64,000 bases of DNA. Origin: Macrolepiota albuminosa (lineage: Eukaryota; Basidiomycota; Agaricomycetes; Agaricales; Agaricaceae). A program made the translations under genes and the position numbers. The stretch lies in contig JAMWFC010000051.1 of assembly GCA_027475525.1 (NCBI GenBank), forward strand, positions 620,001-684,000. Reading direction: 5' to 3'. The notes under the pieces were generated by a model. The model saw nothing but the letters and a program-made list of their open reading frames with translations. It was not told where the DNA came from and did not search any database. Of the stretch, positions 44,213 to 56,133 are shown piece by piece. The first letter of the stretch is position 1; every line of letters begins with the position of its first letter.

Positions 44213-45957
44213 TCATGACAACATCCCACCACCCACCGCTATCTTGCCCTTGTACTCGCCAACTTCATCCGACCATGCTCTCATTGAACTTGCAAGCCGC
44301 CTCGCCACTCCAGGTTCTTGAGCAAGTTTCTCTAGTGGTGTGAGATACGTTCTGATACCGAACAAGATCGCGCCCGAGCGCGGGAGGCGGCGAAGGGTCT
44401 GGCGCTCCGACCTTAAGAGTATGTTTTCTGGTTTAACTGTTGGGCGCATGGGCTCTTCAGCGGGAAATGAACCATGGAAGTCATCTTCAGGCCCGTGACT
44501 GCTTAGCGCCCAGGCAAGCTCATATGGGTCAATCTCCTCCATACTTCCAGGTGTTCGGTCTTTGATCACCTGGAAGAAATAGTTGTTACGTGAAACGGGT
44601 TTATCGACAGCAAGTCGTTGGAAGAAACGTTCCATGCTTAATTGCAGCTTCTCCTTGTCTAGACGTCGAACGACCACGTTAACAAAAATTACAGAAAAAA
44701 AAGACACGGAAAGCATACAGTGTGGAACGTCGCCCGTATTGTGAATTTCATCCAAAGGCATACCAATTTTGTCCTGAAGGCGCCAGAAGCCTGTTACACG
44801 CGGATAAGTAATTATATACGACTTAAGAAAAACCGTTGAACGCACCAGGGACGCATATTGCACCGGCCTGCAAGTAATACCTTCCATCTGCACCTGTGAT
44901 AAGGTTCAACTAATGTATTGATGTCCTACATCGCGTGCTTACCTTCTAACATTAGAGCTAGATCGTCCTGTACCCTGTGATTCTCGTCCAATCACTGGTT
45001 TAATAAAAAAAGAATAAAGTTGACATACATGAGGGCCGCGATTTCTAATGCTCTCACAGCTGCATCCTTGCCATCATTAACATGGAGCGGAAGGTCATAG
45101 GACACTCCCAAAGGTCCGATCTGAATCGATTTAATCTGAGGTAGTCCATGCCAACCAGTTTGTGCAGCGTCTTTGTTAGAACAATATCGTGTGATTGAGA
45201 AAGTTTTTGGGAACCGTAACGCCAAATATTCCGCAAGCTCATGCACGGTTTCAATAGCTAGGCCACGTGTACATCAGTATGTTTAATACCTATTTGACGG
45301 TATACCCCTTACCAGCATCTGCACCTGAGCCAACGACGCCCGGATTTCCAGGAAGTACTTGGATAATGCGGTCTCCACGCATGCGAATACGATGAACTTT
45401 GATACGATGGCATGGTTCGAACTCATTATCGAGCTGTAATACTTTAACACAGACCGGGCACCTTAAAGAGGCACGAAACGCACCTCAAACCATTCGTCCC
45501 ATGGCATTGACCGAATACCCATGGTGACGCTGCACGAGTCATCGAATAAAAATCAAACACGGAATTAATACCTGGAAACGCACTGGTATTGCCCATGACG
45601 GAACGGACGATACGGTATAGGCTTCAACTCTTCGGGCTCTTGAGGACTCGCTTTCACTGGAGGATATTGGAAAGTGATGGGCAGCCATTCTACAAAGCAA
45701 TGAGTTGCAAGTCCAATGTGCTAAAGGATCCGTGGCTCACGTCCATACGTCCGTATTTTTTTCTTTCCATTAGAAATGATGTTCGTGCTTGATCGAGCCC
45801 GAAAGAACGTAATAAAAGGGTTCTTGAGCTTTAATGACTCCTTTCTGAACACGAATGAGACCGTCACTAGAGCAAGCACAAGACAGAGACCGAGGTAAAC
45901 ATGGTGGTAGGAAAAGGTGTACCGCGGGACAGCAATACTCTGATGAAGTCCCAACAT
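44213..45957 (-). CDS. Heme-dependent oxidative N-demethylase-like protein (DUF3445 family), N-terminal membrane anchor
   Basis: Minus-strand multi-exon gene. The first exon (start 45957) encodes a hydrophobic span (VYLGLCLVLALVTVSFVF) preceded by MLGLHQSIAVPRYTF, suggesting an ER-type anchor. Later exons read MGIRSMPWDEWFE, RIRMRGDRIIQVLPGNPGVV, ELAEYLALRFPKTFSITRY, IQIGPLGVSYDLPLHV, RLAVDKPVSRNNYFFQV, LRSERQTLRRLPRSGAILFG, IRTYLTPLEKLAQEPGVARR and a final AWSDEVGEYKG. The ERQTLRRLPRSGAI...IRTYLTPL block is the hallmark of DUF3445, whose bacterial members are heme-dependent oxidative N-demethylases. In agaricomycetes such genes are common but their substrates are mostly unknown. The splice path of the second exon near 45720 is not resolved. 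Confidence 0.82.
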
Positions 45958-46550
45958 CGAAGTTCGTTATACCTTACCTTGATATCTACTCGCACTTATA
46001 GGTCGATGGAAGGGAAATAATTAATCTCACAGTGGGATATACACACGATAAGATCCTCTCAGGGTTGCTCAGGAGGCTTTCAGGTGGCTTGCTCATGATA
46101 GCTTTCCAGAAAATGCCATTCTGGTAAGGAGTATATGCTAGCACGTGTTCATCCAGACAACGCATAAGATTAATCCATTCGTTCGCGACAGGCCGCGGCC
46201 ATGGCGCTAGCCGCCTTTTGAACGTTAGATACGAATCGGAACCCTAACAGTTACAGTAGGAATGCAGTGTGGACGCGAGAAGTTAGATAGTGGGTCCAAC
46301 ACTAGGCACTTCATGTACACGCAGAGTCATTGAAACGGGACGTGAGAGATAAGAAGTCGAGTGAAAGTACCAATGAAGTCATTGTGTGTCTGAGGCAGAA
46401 AAACATTAAGCCATGTGCCTTCGGAAAGGTCCGGGAATTGCTGGCTATTCCTGTCCCTTCAACACACAAAACATTTTCTGCCTTCAGAGTGAGAATCTTG
46501 GCCCGTGTTGTGTATTTTCTCTTTTTACTGACACTACGAATAATTTGGAG

Positions 46551-47432
46551 ATGGCCACAAAAGTAACTGCCGCCGTGGTCGTGAGTTTTACCTTTTCCGA
46601 GTGGATTTCCGCTCAATTCTTCCAAACAGGACTTTGCTCGCATCTACACCTCCCTTGGCCTCGGAAAAGGTTTGTCCTTCCGAGAAAACCGCTGTATTAT
46701 ATCTCAAGTCGCGTTCCAGAGACCATTGCGTCCCTCCAGGCCTTCCGCAAGCGCAACACTGAGGCTCAGCGTCTTAACACACAATACGCCAGCCAACCCA
46801 CCACCGTTGATTTTGCCCACTACCGCTCCATTCTGAAGAACAAGGCTATCGTTGACGAGGCCGAGAAAATTCTGAAGGACTTCAAGCCCGTTTCCTACGA
46901 TGTCGGTGCGCACATAAAGGCCATTGAGACCTTCGAGACCAAGGCCGTTAGTCTCGTTTTCCGTTCGCGTTGCAGGCACCATATCAATTCCATATAGGTC
47001 GAGAAAGCTAAGGAGACCGAGCAGAAGATTGATCTCGAGCTCAAAGAACTTCAGGCAACCCTTGCCAACATTGAGGATGCCCGGCCGTTTGACCAGCTCA
47101 CCGTTAGTAGATATGACCTTCGTTCGTCTCATCTGGTAATGACTTTTTCTATAAGGTTGAGGACGTCGGCAAGGCACACCCCCGCCTGATCGAGGTTGTC
47201 GAGACCATGGTGAAGAAGGGTAAATGGACGGTACCTGGTACGTATTATGCCTTTCTTTTCGCCTGATCGAGGTTGTCGAGACCATGGTGAAGAAGGGTAA
47301 ATGGACGGTACCTGGTACGTATTATGCCTTTCTTTTAAGGTATCTCTTGATCTCACGCCTTTTGGTTCTGCAGGATACAAGGAGAAATTCGGTGACCTTA
47401 ATCTCTGTAATCTCATTATTGTTGTCCTCTAG
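46551..47432 (+). CDS. atp7: Mitochondrial F1Fo ATP synthase subunit d
   Basis: Exons 46551-46580, 46630-46669, 46720-46946, 46998-47102, 47156-47237 and 47374-47432 sum to 543 bases (180 residues). The protein begins [20 protein letters not shown], continues [20 protein letters not shown], and has [40 protein letters not shown] and [19 protein letters not shown]. This is the fungal ATP7 pattern; the subunit is part of the peripheral stalk. Many longer upstream frames are spurious; the start is fixed by the conserved N terminus. The last residues after GDLNL (CNLIIVVL) look unusual and may mark a wrong terminal exon. Duplication 4 lies across exon 5 and intron 5. Confidence 0.92.
47183..47336. 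repeat. 77 bp perfect tandem duplication 4 (ATP7 exon 5/intron 5)
   Basis: Units begin at 47183 and 47260. Collapsing one unit shortens intron 5 from 136 to 59 bases, a normal size here. Confidence 0.97.
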
Positions 47433-47628
47433 ACAGATGCAGGGCGAAATGTAGTCTGCATACCTACCCAAATCCTTTGGTCTCGAAGAGACGCCCAAAT
47501 GAGCTTCCGGAGAAAGATTCCTGGTTTCTCGAATTTTGCTCAAATATATTTGCGACACCATATATTTCCTTCATATCTTTCTCTTATTTCACATCCACAA
47601 GGTATTATATCTACCTCTGTTAACTGAA

Positions 47629-50600
47629 TCAGTAAGCTCCCAGACGAGGACTCCAAGGTGTTAGAGGGGCATTGACGACCGGAGCCCTACTGGTTTCTAC
47701 CTTAGCAGTGAATTCGAGGTCCAATGACTTTAACTTTCCGCCCCCAGACCCAGCAGCCCAGAGGGACACTGCGAGGGTATTCTGACCATTATAATTCAAA
47801 ATCCCTTGGGCTAGATCGAGTAAGACCCAGCAGCCCAGAGGGACACTGCGAGGGTATTCTGACCATTATAATTCAAAATCCCTTGGGCTAGATCGAGTAC
47901 GACATGATCAATCGTTGAAGGACGGGCTCGTTACTTACGACTGGGAATACTTTTTGAGGGCCAATATTGTTGACTGACAAGTAAAATTATTGCATACTCA
48001 AGCGCATACTGCCAGTTCAACCTACCGTATTTGCCGAAGTTGTATCCATTGACGTAGAACTGACGGTCATGTAGATTATTACACCATGACTTGTCACAAA
48101 AGAATTCTACATCCATACCTGACATCGTACATGAGGATTGATGGTCGAGTTACCAACGACTAAGGCTAAAGGATAGTCTAGGCCTTCAGAGATGTTTAAG
48201 TCAAACGTAGTCCTGTTAACTCACTGAGTTACAGTAAACCGGGTTTACGTGGAAAAATCACACCTGTAGAAGCTGACGCCAGCGGCGGAAATTCCAGTCG
48301 TAGGCTTTCCAACTGCCCAACCGGCATCATCAAAGCCAGGAAGATGCCACCCTGAGGAACATGAAGTCGACGATAGTTTCCTTTTAAATACGTACACATT
48401 TCGCTTGGCTTACCTTGTCGTTCACCATAAAGCCCACCCTCGTTCAAACCGCCACGTGTCTTATCAGCAAACTACAAGCTGGTCAGCTTGATAACTGAGG
48501 CGATAAACCATCAGGCACATACACTCTCCCCACCCAGATTTCCGGTCACTTTCCAGACGCTCACTGTCGGAACACTCGTACCGAAAAACGTGTAATTGAG
48601 AATACCTCTCGGGGTTTTAAAACCATCACCGGCCGCCCACCAATCCTCTTCCAAACCCATATGATCTTGAAGGATGGTCAATACATGTGCTGAGCCTTCT
48701 TTTAAGATTGATGGGAACTGGAATGTGCCGGTGTGCTCTGAATATGCAGCGTCTCCTTCCCAAGAACCGATCCAAGTTGAGTCGAGCCAGGTTGAGAAAC
48801 CGAATGCCGATCCTCCTTGGACATGGACGGAGAACCCAGTCTCTGCCCCTGTGGCATTGAAATGACCACGCCAGAGAATATTTCCGGTGTGGTACCCGTA
48901 GTCTCCGGCGAAGAGAACAACATCAGTAACAAGTGAGGTCGGCCACGCCAGAGAATATTTCCGGTGTGGTACCCGTAGTCTCCGGCGAAGAGAACAACAT
49001 CAGTAACAAGTGAGGTCGGGTTAACAGTGGTGGTATGGTTAGCCACGGTCCATTTAGCGTCGGAATAGTCTGCTTTGATTTCCGGGAGACTGTCTGCAGT
49101 TTTCTGAACATATTATGAATCTCATGTGGGTATAAACCTTGAACTAGGACACACCCATATTAAGGAGGACAGTTTGGGAAGCACAACTGTTGGAAGATTG
49201 CAGAGCGCTTCGCGGTCCAAGTGCCCTGAGGGGTCTTTTCTAACTCGAGGGCCTCCCCGTTGAAAGTCACGCCTTTGGAGGAAGCAGTGGGCGCGATGAT
49301 CTCGAAGGTAGTTGTACCGTTTAAATCACCCTTGATGGCGAGTGTACTATCCTTTACATCAACAGATCGGACTAAGTAGCCTCCTTTGACAATGATAGGA
49401 TCTTCAGTATTGTAACTAGCAAAGTTACCTGAGGTGGGTGGGTGCAGGACCCAGAATTGGTAAGCATTTGCACGGTCTGCACCTAGGGTGAGTGTTGGAA
49501 AGGTAGAGAAACAGTCAATTACCAAGAATATACAATAGGACGGATCCAACTTGAACGACCGTTTGTCCAGTAGTTGTATACTGAATTGCGAGACTGTTGC
49601 CTCCTAGAGTCTTTTGCCTGATGGAGCCAGATCCAGAAAGCACTTGAGCAACTGGCGGCGTGCTGTTGAACGTGAAAGCGGTCTCGTGGAGCTCTCCGGC
49701 ATTTCCGTAGACGAATAAGACATCCTTATCATCAATAGTGGCCCTGGAAAACTTCCGATGAACACTACACACCGTGACTACACAAGATAAGAGATGCACC
49801 AAGTGAGAATTTCTGCGCTGGAGTACAGCACGTTTGTAGAACCAGCGACATAATCAACGACATGTATCTTGGAATCTCTTCCATTTAAGGTCAAGGAGCC
49901 GCTGATTCTGGGGATGGTGAGGGTTCCGATGCTCGTGGCAACAGTCAGAGTGTAGTTTTGTACGACCGTGCTTGATGCATCCGTCTGCCTGAAATATTGC
50001 TTGAGACCTACTTGAGACCTTACTTCACGCTTTTGAAGCTTACCTCACAATATAAAAACCGGTCTTCTTTCCAACGACATCCAGAACCTGTGTTGTTTTA
50101 AGAGCAGTATTCCCGGTAAAAGAGCCCTGGGTTGCATAGATATTCTGGGGTTGACTGGTTAAGTATGCAGGCGTGACGGCTAGGAAATTGGCTTGGAGCT
50201 TGATCTCGTAATATTTCTCGCGAAGAGTCCTATCCTCCGCAATAGCTGAGCCCTATCAAACTGTGAAGTAGAATCTCATTATCATTATGCCCAAAAACCC
50301 ACATAATCATATGAAGTATAGACACCTGCAGCATTGCAGCATCTAAGCAGGACACAAATCCAATAAAGCAGAGAAAACAAACCTGGATGGCCTATACCTC
50401 CTATGCAGCATTGCAGCATCTAAGCAGGACACAAATCCAATAAAGCAGAGAAAACAAACCTGGATGGCCTATACCTCCTAAACGGATTCTAAAGTCAGTC
50501 AAGTCCTCTCAAAGCTCGAGAGATTCAACATACCCCAATTCGTACCACCATAGATCATATAAAGATTCAATATCGTCGTTGATAAAGCCAGTTGATTTTT

Positions 50601-52137
50601 GTAAAACACTGGAAGACCGTCAGAAATGAGCAACAAGAGTACACATTCAACCTACCTCTCTCAAACTCAGGACCAAGGAGCGTAGCACAAGCCTCGTATC
50701 CAGCACCACCCCTGGTTCACAGATTCTTAGACTCCCTATCACACGCGACAACCTACGACTTGCCAGGGATCTAAAGCGCCACCTTGGAACTCCCAAACAG
50801 CATTTGGAGCTTCTGGGTTAATGTTCACATGAGAGCCCCAGAAATACCTGGACATATGCGACATTGAAGTTATAGCATAACCATGCAGATTAAAGATTTA
50901 CTCAGGAACAGCATCTGAAGCCCACGCATATGGGTTTGCGCAATCAAAACCGTTAGGGTATGAGTCATAACCTTGAAAAACATCAGAGGAAAAGCGCAAA
51001 ATGAGTAATCCTTGTACCATAAATATCAACGCTCGTGAAATGACCCCCAGGCCAGGCATCATTGGTGGTGATAGGGACCGTGATGCCAGCGGCTCGCTTT
51101 CGACCCGTTTGAATCTTTAGTTATCAGGGCAGTGTTTTATACAACGCTCACAAATTGTTCAAGCAGTATCTTTTCATACTCAAAGTCTTCAGTGTACGGC
51201 GCTTGGTATCCGCTGTACTCGTTCTCAGCCTTGAACTCTGTAAAATTTGAGCAGGCAGTTGGTCTTCAGTGTACGGCGCTTGGTATCCGCTGTACTCGTT
51301 CTCAGCCTTGAACTCTGTAAAATTTGAGCAGGCAGTTGAAGTTTGGATTCGCACCTGAACCAGAATGATAGGACCTCCATTGGTGATTTGATTTTCAGCA
51401 ATCTTTGCACCGACTGCCTTGATGTATCCACTCATTGCTTCGACATAAGTCACATTTCGTGTTCTCCAGAGGCCTTCAGTGTAAGTTCCCCATCCAGGGA
51501 GTCCTCCTCCTGAAGCTTCTGCATTGATGTATGGCCTGGACACAAAAACAGTCAGATTTCAGGAATTAGCGGTGGTAATAATCGAACCCAGGTCGCGCTA
51601 TGAGATATATTCCAGCATCTTTAGCAGCGTTAAAGAATGGCTGGAGGTCCAAAAAGCTGTCGAAGGATACTTCTCCGCGCTTATATTCGTGTAATCCCCA
51701 GAAGGTATAGAATGATACGGTATTAAGACCCATAGCTCTGTAGCGTACTATCGGCATGAAACTTCATATGATCAAAAAAGATAATATTTACTTGATTTTT
51801 TGGAATACATCTAGATGCAGGTTTTGAACCGGGTTTCTGTGTGTACGTAGGACAGTTAATCATTATAGATTGCTATATGACGAACCGGAATGGATGTACT
51901 TCACCACTGAAGATCATGACACGTTTCCCACTTATGAGAAGCGAGTACTCGTCCCAAGAAACCTCGAAAAATGGAATAGATTCGAGGTATAGTGCCTGGG
52001 TTTTCGTGGGTACTTACAATGCCTTGAAGACCAGTACTCAAGCGAGGATGTAACTGGTTGAGTCGCAGGTCACGACGTGCTTTGGCCAACGCAGAGGCTG
52101 TACAAAGTAGGACCAACGCTTTTGAGAGGAGCCTCAT
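47629..52137 (-). CDS. GH35 beta-galactosidase (secreted, LacA-like)
   Basis: Minus-strand gene with many introns. The start at 52137 gives a signal peptide ([20 protein letters not shown]). The catalytic domain then reads [83 protein letters not shown] and [10 protein letters not shown], where Glu in AENEY is the general acid. C-terminal beta-domains follow ([22 protein letters not shown]-independent jelly rolls such as [20 protein letters not shown] and KEDRHSV-like pieces). The last exon ends PWSPRLGAY with the stop at 47629. It removes beta-galactosyl residues from galactans, xyloglucan or lactose outside the cell. Four 77-base duplications interrupt it at 47746, 48866, 50327 and 51185. 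Individual splice sites were not all resolved. Confidence 0.88.
47746..47899. repeat. 77 bp perfect tandem duplication 5 (GH35 3' part)
   Basis: Units begin at 47746 (AGACCCAGCAGCCCAGAGGG) and 47823. Confidence 0.97.
48866..49019. repeat. 77 bp perfect tandem duplication 6 (GH35)
   Basis: Units begin at 48866 (CCACGCCAGAGAATATTTCC) and 48943. Confidence 0.97.
50327..50480. repeat. 77 bp perfect tandem duplication 7 (GH35)
   Basis: Units begin at 50327 (TGCAGCATTGCAGCATCTAA) and 50404. Confidence 0.97.
51185..51338. repeat. 77 bp perfect tandem duplication 8 (GH35 catalytic region)
   Basis: Units begin at 51185 (GTCTTCAGTGTACGGCGCTT) and 51262. It interrupts the exon encoding [15 protein letters not shown]. 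Confidence 0.97.
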
Positions 52138-52571
52138 GATTGCGACTTTGCTCCCCACAGAGTTCACCTTGTATTTTTATACATATGGGCCCTTAAGAAT
52201 TCACAGTCTCCACGTGTCCCTTGACGAAGAGTACATTTTGGGGAGTTTTTCTGGGCTAGTCTTCTTTGATGAACAGTATGAGCCAAGAAGGAAGCTACTC
52301 CTCGCAGGAAATATTTCAAGTTCTGGCAAAGAAGAAGACAGTGTCGCCGATAATGTCCGCAAAGAGAAGTGTTTCGGAAGAATATCGCCAGAACTTGAGA
52401 AATGATGTTGGTGTATACCATGTGGACTGCATACACTGTACGATCAGTTGAAGCAAAGCAGAACCCATGGATGATGACAGCTTCCTTGCCATAAACTGCA
52501 AATCTCTACTCGAAGATTGCGGGTCCACTAAACGATCCACAGCGAAATTAACTGGTTTGTTTTAACTTGGT

Positions 52572-52725
52572 ATCGTCCTTTTCTTTAACAGCAGGGTACC
52601 TGTACCGTCAAAAAGGTCTGGTTTGATACCATCGAAGCTTGATTAACAATCGTCCTTTTCTTTAACAGCAGGGTACCTGTACCGTCAAAAAGGTCTGGTT
52701 TGATACCATCGAAGCTTGATTAACA
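52572..52725. repeat. 77 bp perfect tandem duplication 9 (intergenic)
   Basis: Units begin at 52572 (ATCGTCCTTTTCTTTAACAG) and 52649, between the GH35 gene and tRNA-Tyr. Confidence 0.97.
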
Positions 52726-52778
52726 AGGAATTGTTCGATGATACTATGTGATTGGAGATCAATCAGCGTGGAAAAAGA

Positions 52779-52861
52779 TCCGACCTGCCTGGATCGAACA
52801 GGCGACCTCAAGATATATATCCAATTACAGTCTCGCGCTCTACCAACTGAGCTAAGGTCGG
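52779..52861 (-). tRNA. tRNA-Tyr (anticodon GTA) with a 10-base intron
   Basis: On the minus strand, acceptor CCGACCT pairs with AGGTCGG and is followed by discriminator A. The D arm is GCTCAGTTGGTAGAGC. The anticodon stem CGAGA pairs with TCTTG around loop CTGTAA, with about 10 extra bases (TTGGATATAT region) after position 37. The T arm is GCCTGTTCGATCCAGGC. An intron is normal for eukaryotic tRNA-Tyr. Confidence 0.93.
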
Positions 52862-52946
52862 TTAGTCTTATGACCATTTTTTATTTACATATGGCTATCG
52901 AGCCTTTGGCCAGATAAAATGAGCTTGCTTTTCCAGTCCTTTTGTA

Positions 52947-54443
52947 ATGTCCCATGATAGTAATGTTGTCTGCATACTAAAGACCTACTCGCGTCTTTCC
53001 TATCAACCTCCTCCTGGCCAGTATACAGTCGTTGCATCCTTCTACCTTCTTTCCGTTTCCACACTACCCAAAATAATAAGCATTGCGACCGGCACTAAAT
53101 GTCTTCCCACCTCTCGGTACCCATTAAAAGGTGAAGCTCTTCACGATAGCCACGCTGAAATTCTCGCACGACGTGGAGCGATCCGCTGGTTCCTTCTTGA
53201 AATCTTACGCTCCTCATACGAATGTTCTGGAGCATACGAGTCACCTTGGATCGAACGCGGGCTGGATAGGAGGTATAAACTCAAAGAAGGTGTGCACATC
53301 TGTCTGTATATATCCACTCCTCCTTGTAAGACTGCGATTACGATCATGATTCCAATCAATATGTTCATACTGCTTGTATTCGTGTCTTCCTAAGGTGGCG
53401 ATGCGTCCATGCGCATCTTGGCAATGGGTCAGGAGACAGAAATGGCCGCCCTGAAAAATTCATCTATTTTCGCTCCTCTGGGTGAAAACGAGGCTTCAAG
53501 AGGCCGCGATAATTATGCCCGTCTAGGCGTGCTTCGAACGAAACCTGGGCGTGCGGATTCGCCCTCGACGATGTGTATGGCATGCAGTGATAAAATTGCT
53601 TCATGGAGTGTCCTAGGTTTTCAAGGTGCACTCGCAACGCGTTTCATTGAACCATTGTATCTTTCTTCGATTGTTATTGGCGAGGTTCCACTCGATATGC
53701 AAGACATGGTAAGGGAAGACTGTGACCGCGCACTGTGGAAGAGAATTGGGTCCGCTGAGGGTGACTACGACTGGACTGTCAAGGACAGAATGCGTTTCTC
53801 AACACCCTTGCAGATTGGCCACCTGGGTACAGCATCCACGTCCCTAAAATCCTGTTTACCGGTCAACGCTTTGATCACTCGCGCGCCGTGGTTGAACTGG
53901 TTCGGCCTTCTTATGGCTCTTGTAACGAAGGTATGCATTCTCGACTTTCGGTCGGTACCACGAGTGCCTAGCAGCCCTTGAAAAGCGCTTTGCTGGGTAG
54001 GAGATACAGCTGCACACGAATTTCTGATCAATGGCCGCAAACGCGGTGTGTCTCCAAAGCATCGTTTTCGAGAGAAATCAAGGTAGGAGCATAATATTAG
54101 CCAATGTCCAAAGACCACGATACCACTGATACATATTCAACAGACCATCGACATCTAGGATGTCAATGCTCCATTTGTACAATCAGATTTTGGAAGCCCA
54201 GAGCCTTCCAGCTCTTGAGTGAGTCGCTGTGTTTGACATGCCAACTGACTCTCTTTATTGACTGTATAAAGTCCATCTTCAACATATCGCGAGGTGAAAA
54301 TGTCTATGGTATTCTACCAAGAGGCCAAAGAAAAACTTATCGGCAAGGACGGAGCCTTCTCTGGTTGGGTTCGCAGTGGCACAAAGTGGCAGAATTTTGA
54401 CCTCAAAGGCAATGATAACGCCAGGACACAGAGCGACTCCTGA
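52947..54443 (+). CDS. tad1: tRNA-specific adenosine deaminase Tad1 (ADAT1)
   Basis: Exon 1 (52947-53325) holds LPTSRYPLKGEALHDSHAEI, with the zinc-binding His and catalytic Glu in HAE, then GAIRWFLLEI. The splice at 53325/53395 creates PPCGDASM, giving the second zinc ligand (PPCGD) of the ADAR/ADAT deaminase fold. Exon 2 continues LRTKPGRADSPSTMCMACSD with the third ligand Cys, then KIASWSVLGFQGALATRF. C-terminal pieces are EFLINGRKRGVSPKHRFREK and YQEAKEKLIGKDGAFSGWVR, ending ARTQSDS with TGA at 54443. It converts A37 to inosine in tRNA-Ala. Splice sites after 53930 were placed approximately. Confidence 0.9.
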
Positions 54444-54632
54444 AACAAACACGGACTATTATCCAAAGACCGATTACGCGCAAGGCTTTTTGTAGGTTCA
54501 CCAATAGAGGGCACAGATGTCTTTATCCATGAGATGGCATTAGTGTTTAATTTCACTCTGGTGTGAGGTGAAAGGCTGGACAATCGAAAGGAAATAACTT
54601 CGCAGATGGAGAGGTGCAATTAGATATGAATT

Positions 54633-55879
54633 CTATTCTACCGTAGTTTTGGTTGGATCTGGATAAAATTTCGCATACGCTGTGCTAACCTTCTGCCAGT
54701 CAAGCACAGTCCAAAATTCCTTTAACCATGCCTCCTTACCCCAAACGCCATACCCTGCTGCCATCCACGCATGCTCATATACTGATATGCAGAATAACGG
54801 GTAGAGCGTCTCACCCAGATTTAATAAGTCTTGCTTGGTTTTAATGGGCAGCGGCCTAGAAGCCTTTTCATCCGCTTTATAGACTGAATTGCGCTTTGCC
54901 CAGGCGTTGGCGCTCCCGGAGGAGAGGAAGCGCGGGTGAAGAGTGTTAGGAGGTACGGGCGGTTGCTTTCCGCCAGCAACACCAGAAACAGGCGACGACG
55001 GGTAAGGAGAGGTGGGAGAAGTTGGTGAACCGGTCGGTGAGCGCAGAGGTCGTATGTCGTCCTCAACATCCACATCCATCTCGACATTGCTAGCAGAGGT
55101 CATGGGGGAATCCCGCTCGGCTTTATGATAAGGCCCAAATGAACTTTGCTGTGAGGGGTTAAGCTCGAGAGCAAGCTCATCGCCGAAGCCCATATACAAA
55201 CGGGAACGGATGAGGAGCGTGCCGGGACCAAATGTGGGGATGATACCGAGTCGACCACTGCGGTCGGTGACGAGCCACACCCATCCGCTGGTGAACATAC
55301 CCATGACCGCGGAAGAAAAGGCGGATTTTAGTTGGACCAAGGTGCCGTATTGGTTACGAATGCTGTTTGCCAAACGCTCACTTATTCCGTTTTGGTGGGT
55401 TTGCAGCCCACCTTCCGTTGGAGGAGGTGACTACGCATAGATTATGAAGCTTTATATGAGTCCATGTGAAGGGTATACTATACGTACCAACTGGTTCAAG
55501 AAATAGTCGTTGTTTAGAGCAAGACTGGCATAGTTAAATGCCAGCGTTCCCTGTTCATGAACTGCGGTGTTTATTACGGTCTGTGCGATACTTTCTGCTG
55601 CCTCCGGAGAACCTGTCGAGAAGGTGAGTTCACAATTGGAAAAACGTGGTTGATTCACATACCACGGACCTCCTCATCCAAGCGTTTCAACAACCCCTCT
55701 TGATAGTCAATAGCAACTGTTTTTAAGGCCTCAGGGGACAGGAAATTACCCAGACCGCCTTCGACTGGGTACGGTAAAGGACGTAGTTTGTGTATGCTTC
55801 GCGACACTCTCGGACGTAGAATAGCCGAGGAGCACCTTGATATACTCGAAGATGCTAACCGTAGGCTGAAGCTGCTCAT
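54633..55879 (-). CDS. Mitochondrial small-subunit ribosomal protein of the Fe/Mn-SOD-like family (mS42/mS43)
   Basis: Minus-strand gene. The start at 55879 gives a basic, Ser/Arg-rich mitochondrial presequence (MSSFSLRLASSSISRCSSAI). Next comes LRPLPYPVEGGLGNFLSPEA, the degenerate SOD N-domain. Later exons read NTAVHEQGTLAFNYASLALN, RLANSIRNQYGTLVQLKSAF and SGWVWLVTDRSGRLGIIPTF. After a long Ser/Pro-rich insert it ends YPLFCISVYEHAWMAAGYGV and EFWTVLDWQKVSTAY. The layout is that of the SOD-fold mitoribosomal proteins (yeast Rsm26/Mrp1), not of an active superoxide dismutase; I cannot choose between mS42 and mS43. It is convergent with TAD1. Confidence 0.82.
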
Positions 55880-56133
55880 TTTGTTGTCGGCAACGCGGAC
55901 AGCTGCTAAACCACCCAACGAAGGGTCAACTTTTTTTTCGGTCGGATTGCGGAAATTGGTTTGTAAGTATTTGGCAAAGGCTTCCCGGCCCCACGCGTCG
56001 AGCCAACTTTTTTTTCGGTCGGATTGCGGAAATTGGTTTGTAAGTATTTGGCAAAGGCTTCCCGGCCCCACGCGTCGAGCCTTCCACGTTGCGTTGCACT
56101 TAGCAGTAAACAACAGTTATAACTGGCTTGAAA
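55880..56133. promoter_or_regulatory. Shared promoter of the SOD-fold mitoribosomal gene and OST2
   Basis: A divergent 254-base spacer that includes duplication 10; the true spacing is probably about 177 bases. Confidence 0.5.
55927..56080. repeat. 77 bp perfect tandem duplication 10 (intergenic)
   Basis: Units begin at 55927 (CAACTTTTTTTTCGGTCGGA) and 56004, in the divergent promoter. Confidence 0.97.

Noticed and set aside
48866..49019. Internal repeat as a biological tandem domain repeat in the beta-galactosidase
   Set aside because: The copies are perfect at DNA level, 77 bases is not a multiple of three, and the period matches the artefact set.
37283..52137. A biosynthetic or polysaccharide-utilisation gene cluster as a novel system
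   Set aside because: Two GH3 enzymes and one GH35 enzyme are near each other, but ATP synthase subunit d and an N-demethylase-like gene lie between, and no transporter or regulator is linked; ordinary proximity explains it.
52662..52877. 71-residue minus-strand frame
   Set aside because: It covers the tRNA-Tyr gene and duplication 9 and has no protein support.
54633..55879. Active iron/manganese superoxide dismutase
   Set aside because: Mitochondrial presequence, a long Ser/Pro insert and degenerate domain motifs fit the SOD-fold mitoribosomal proteins better.
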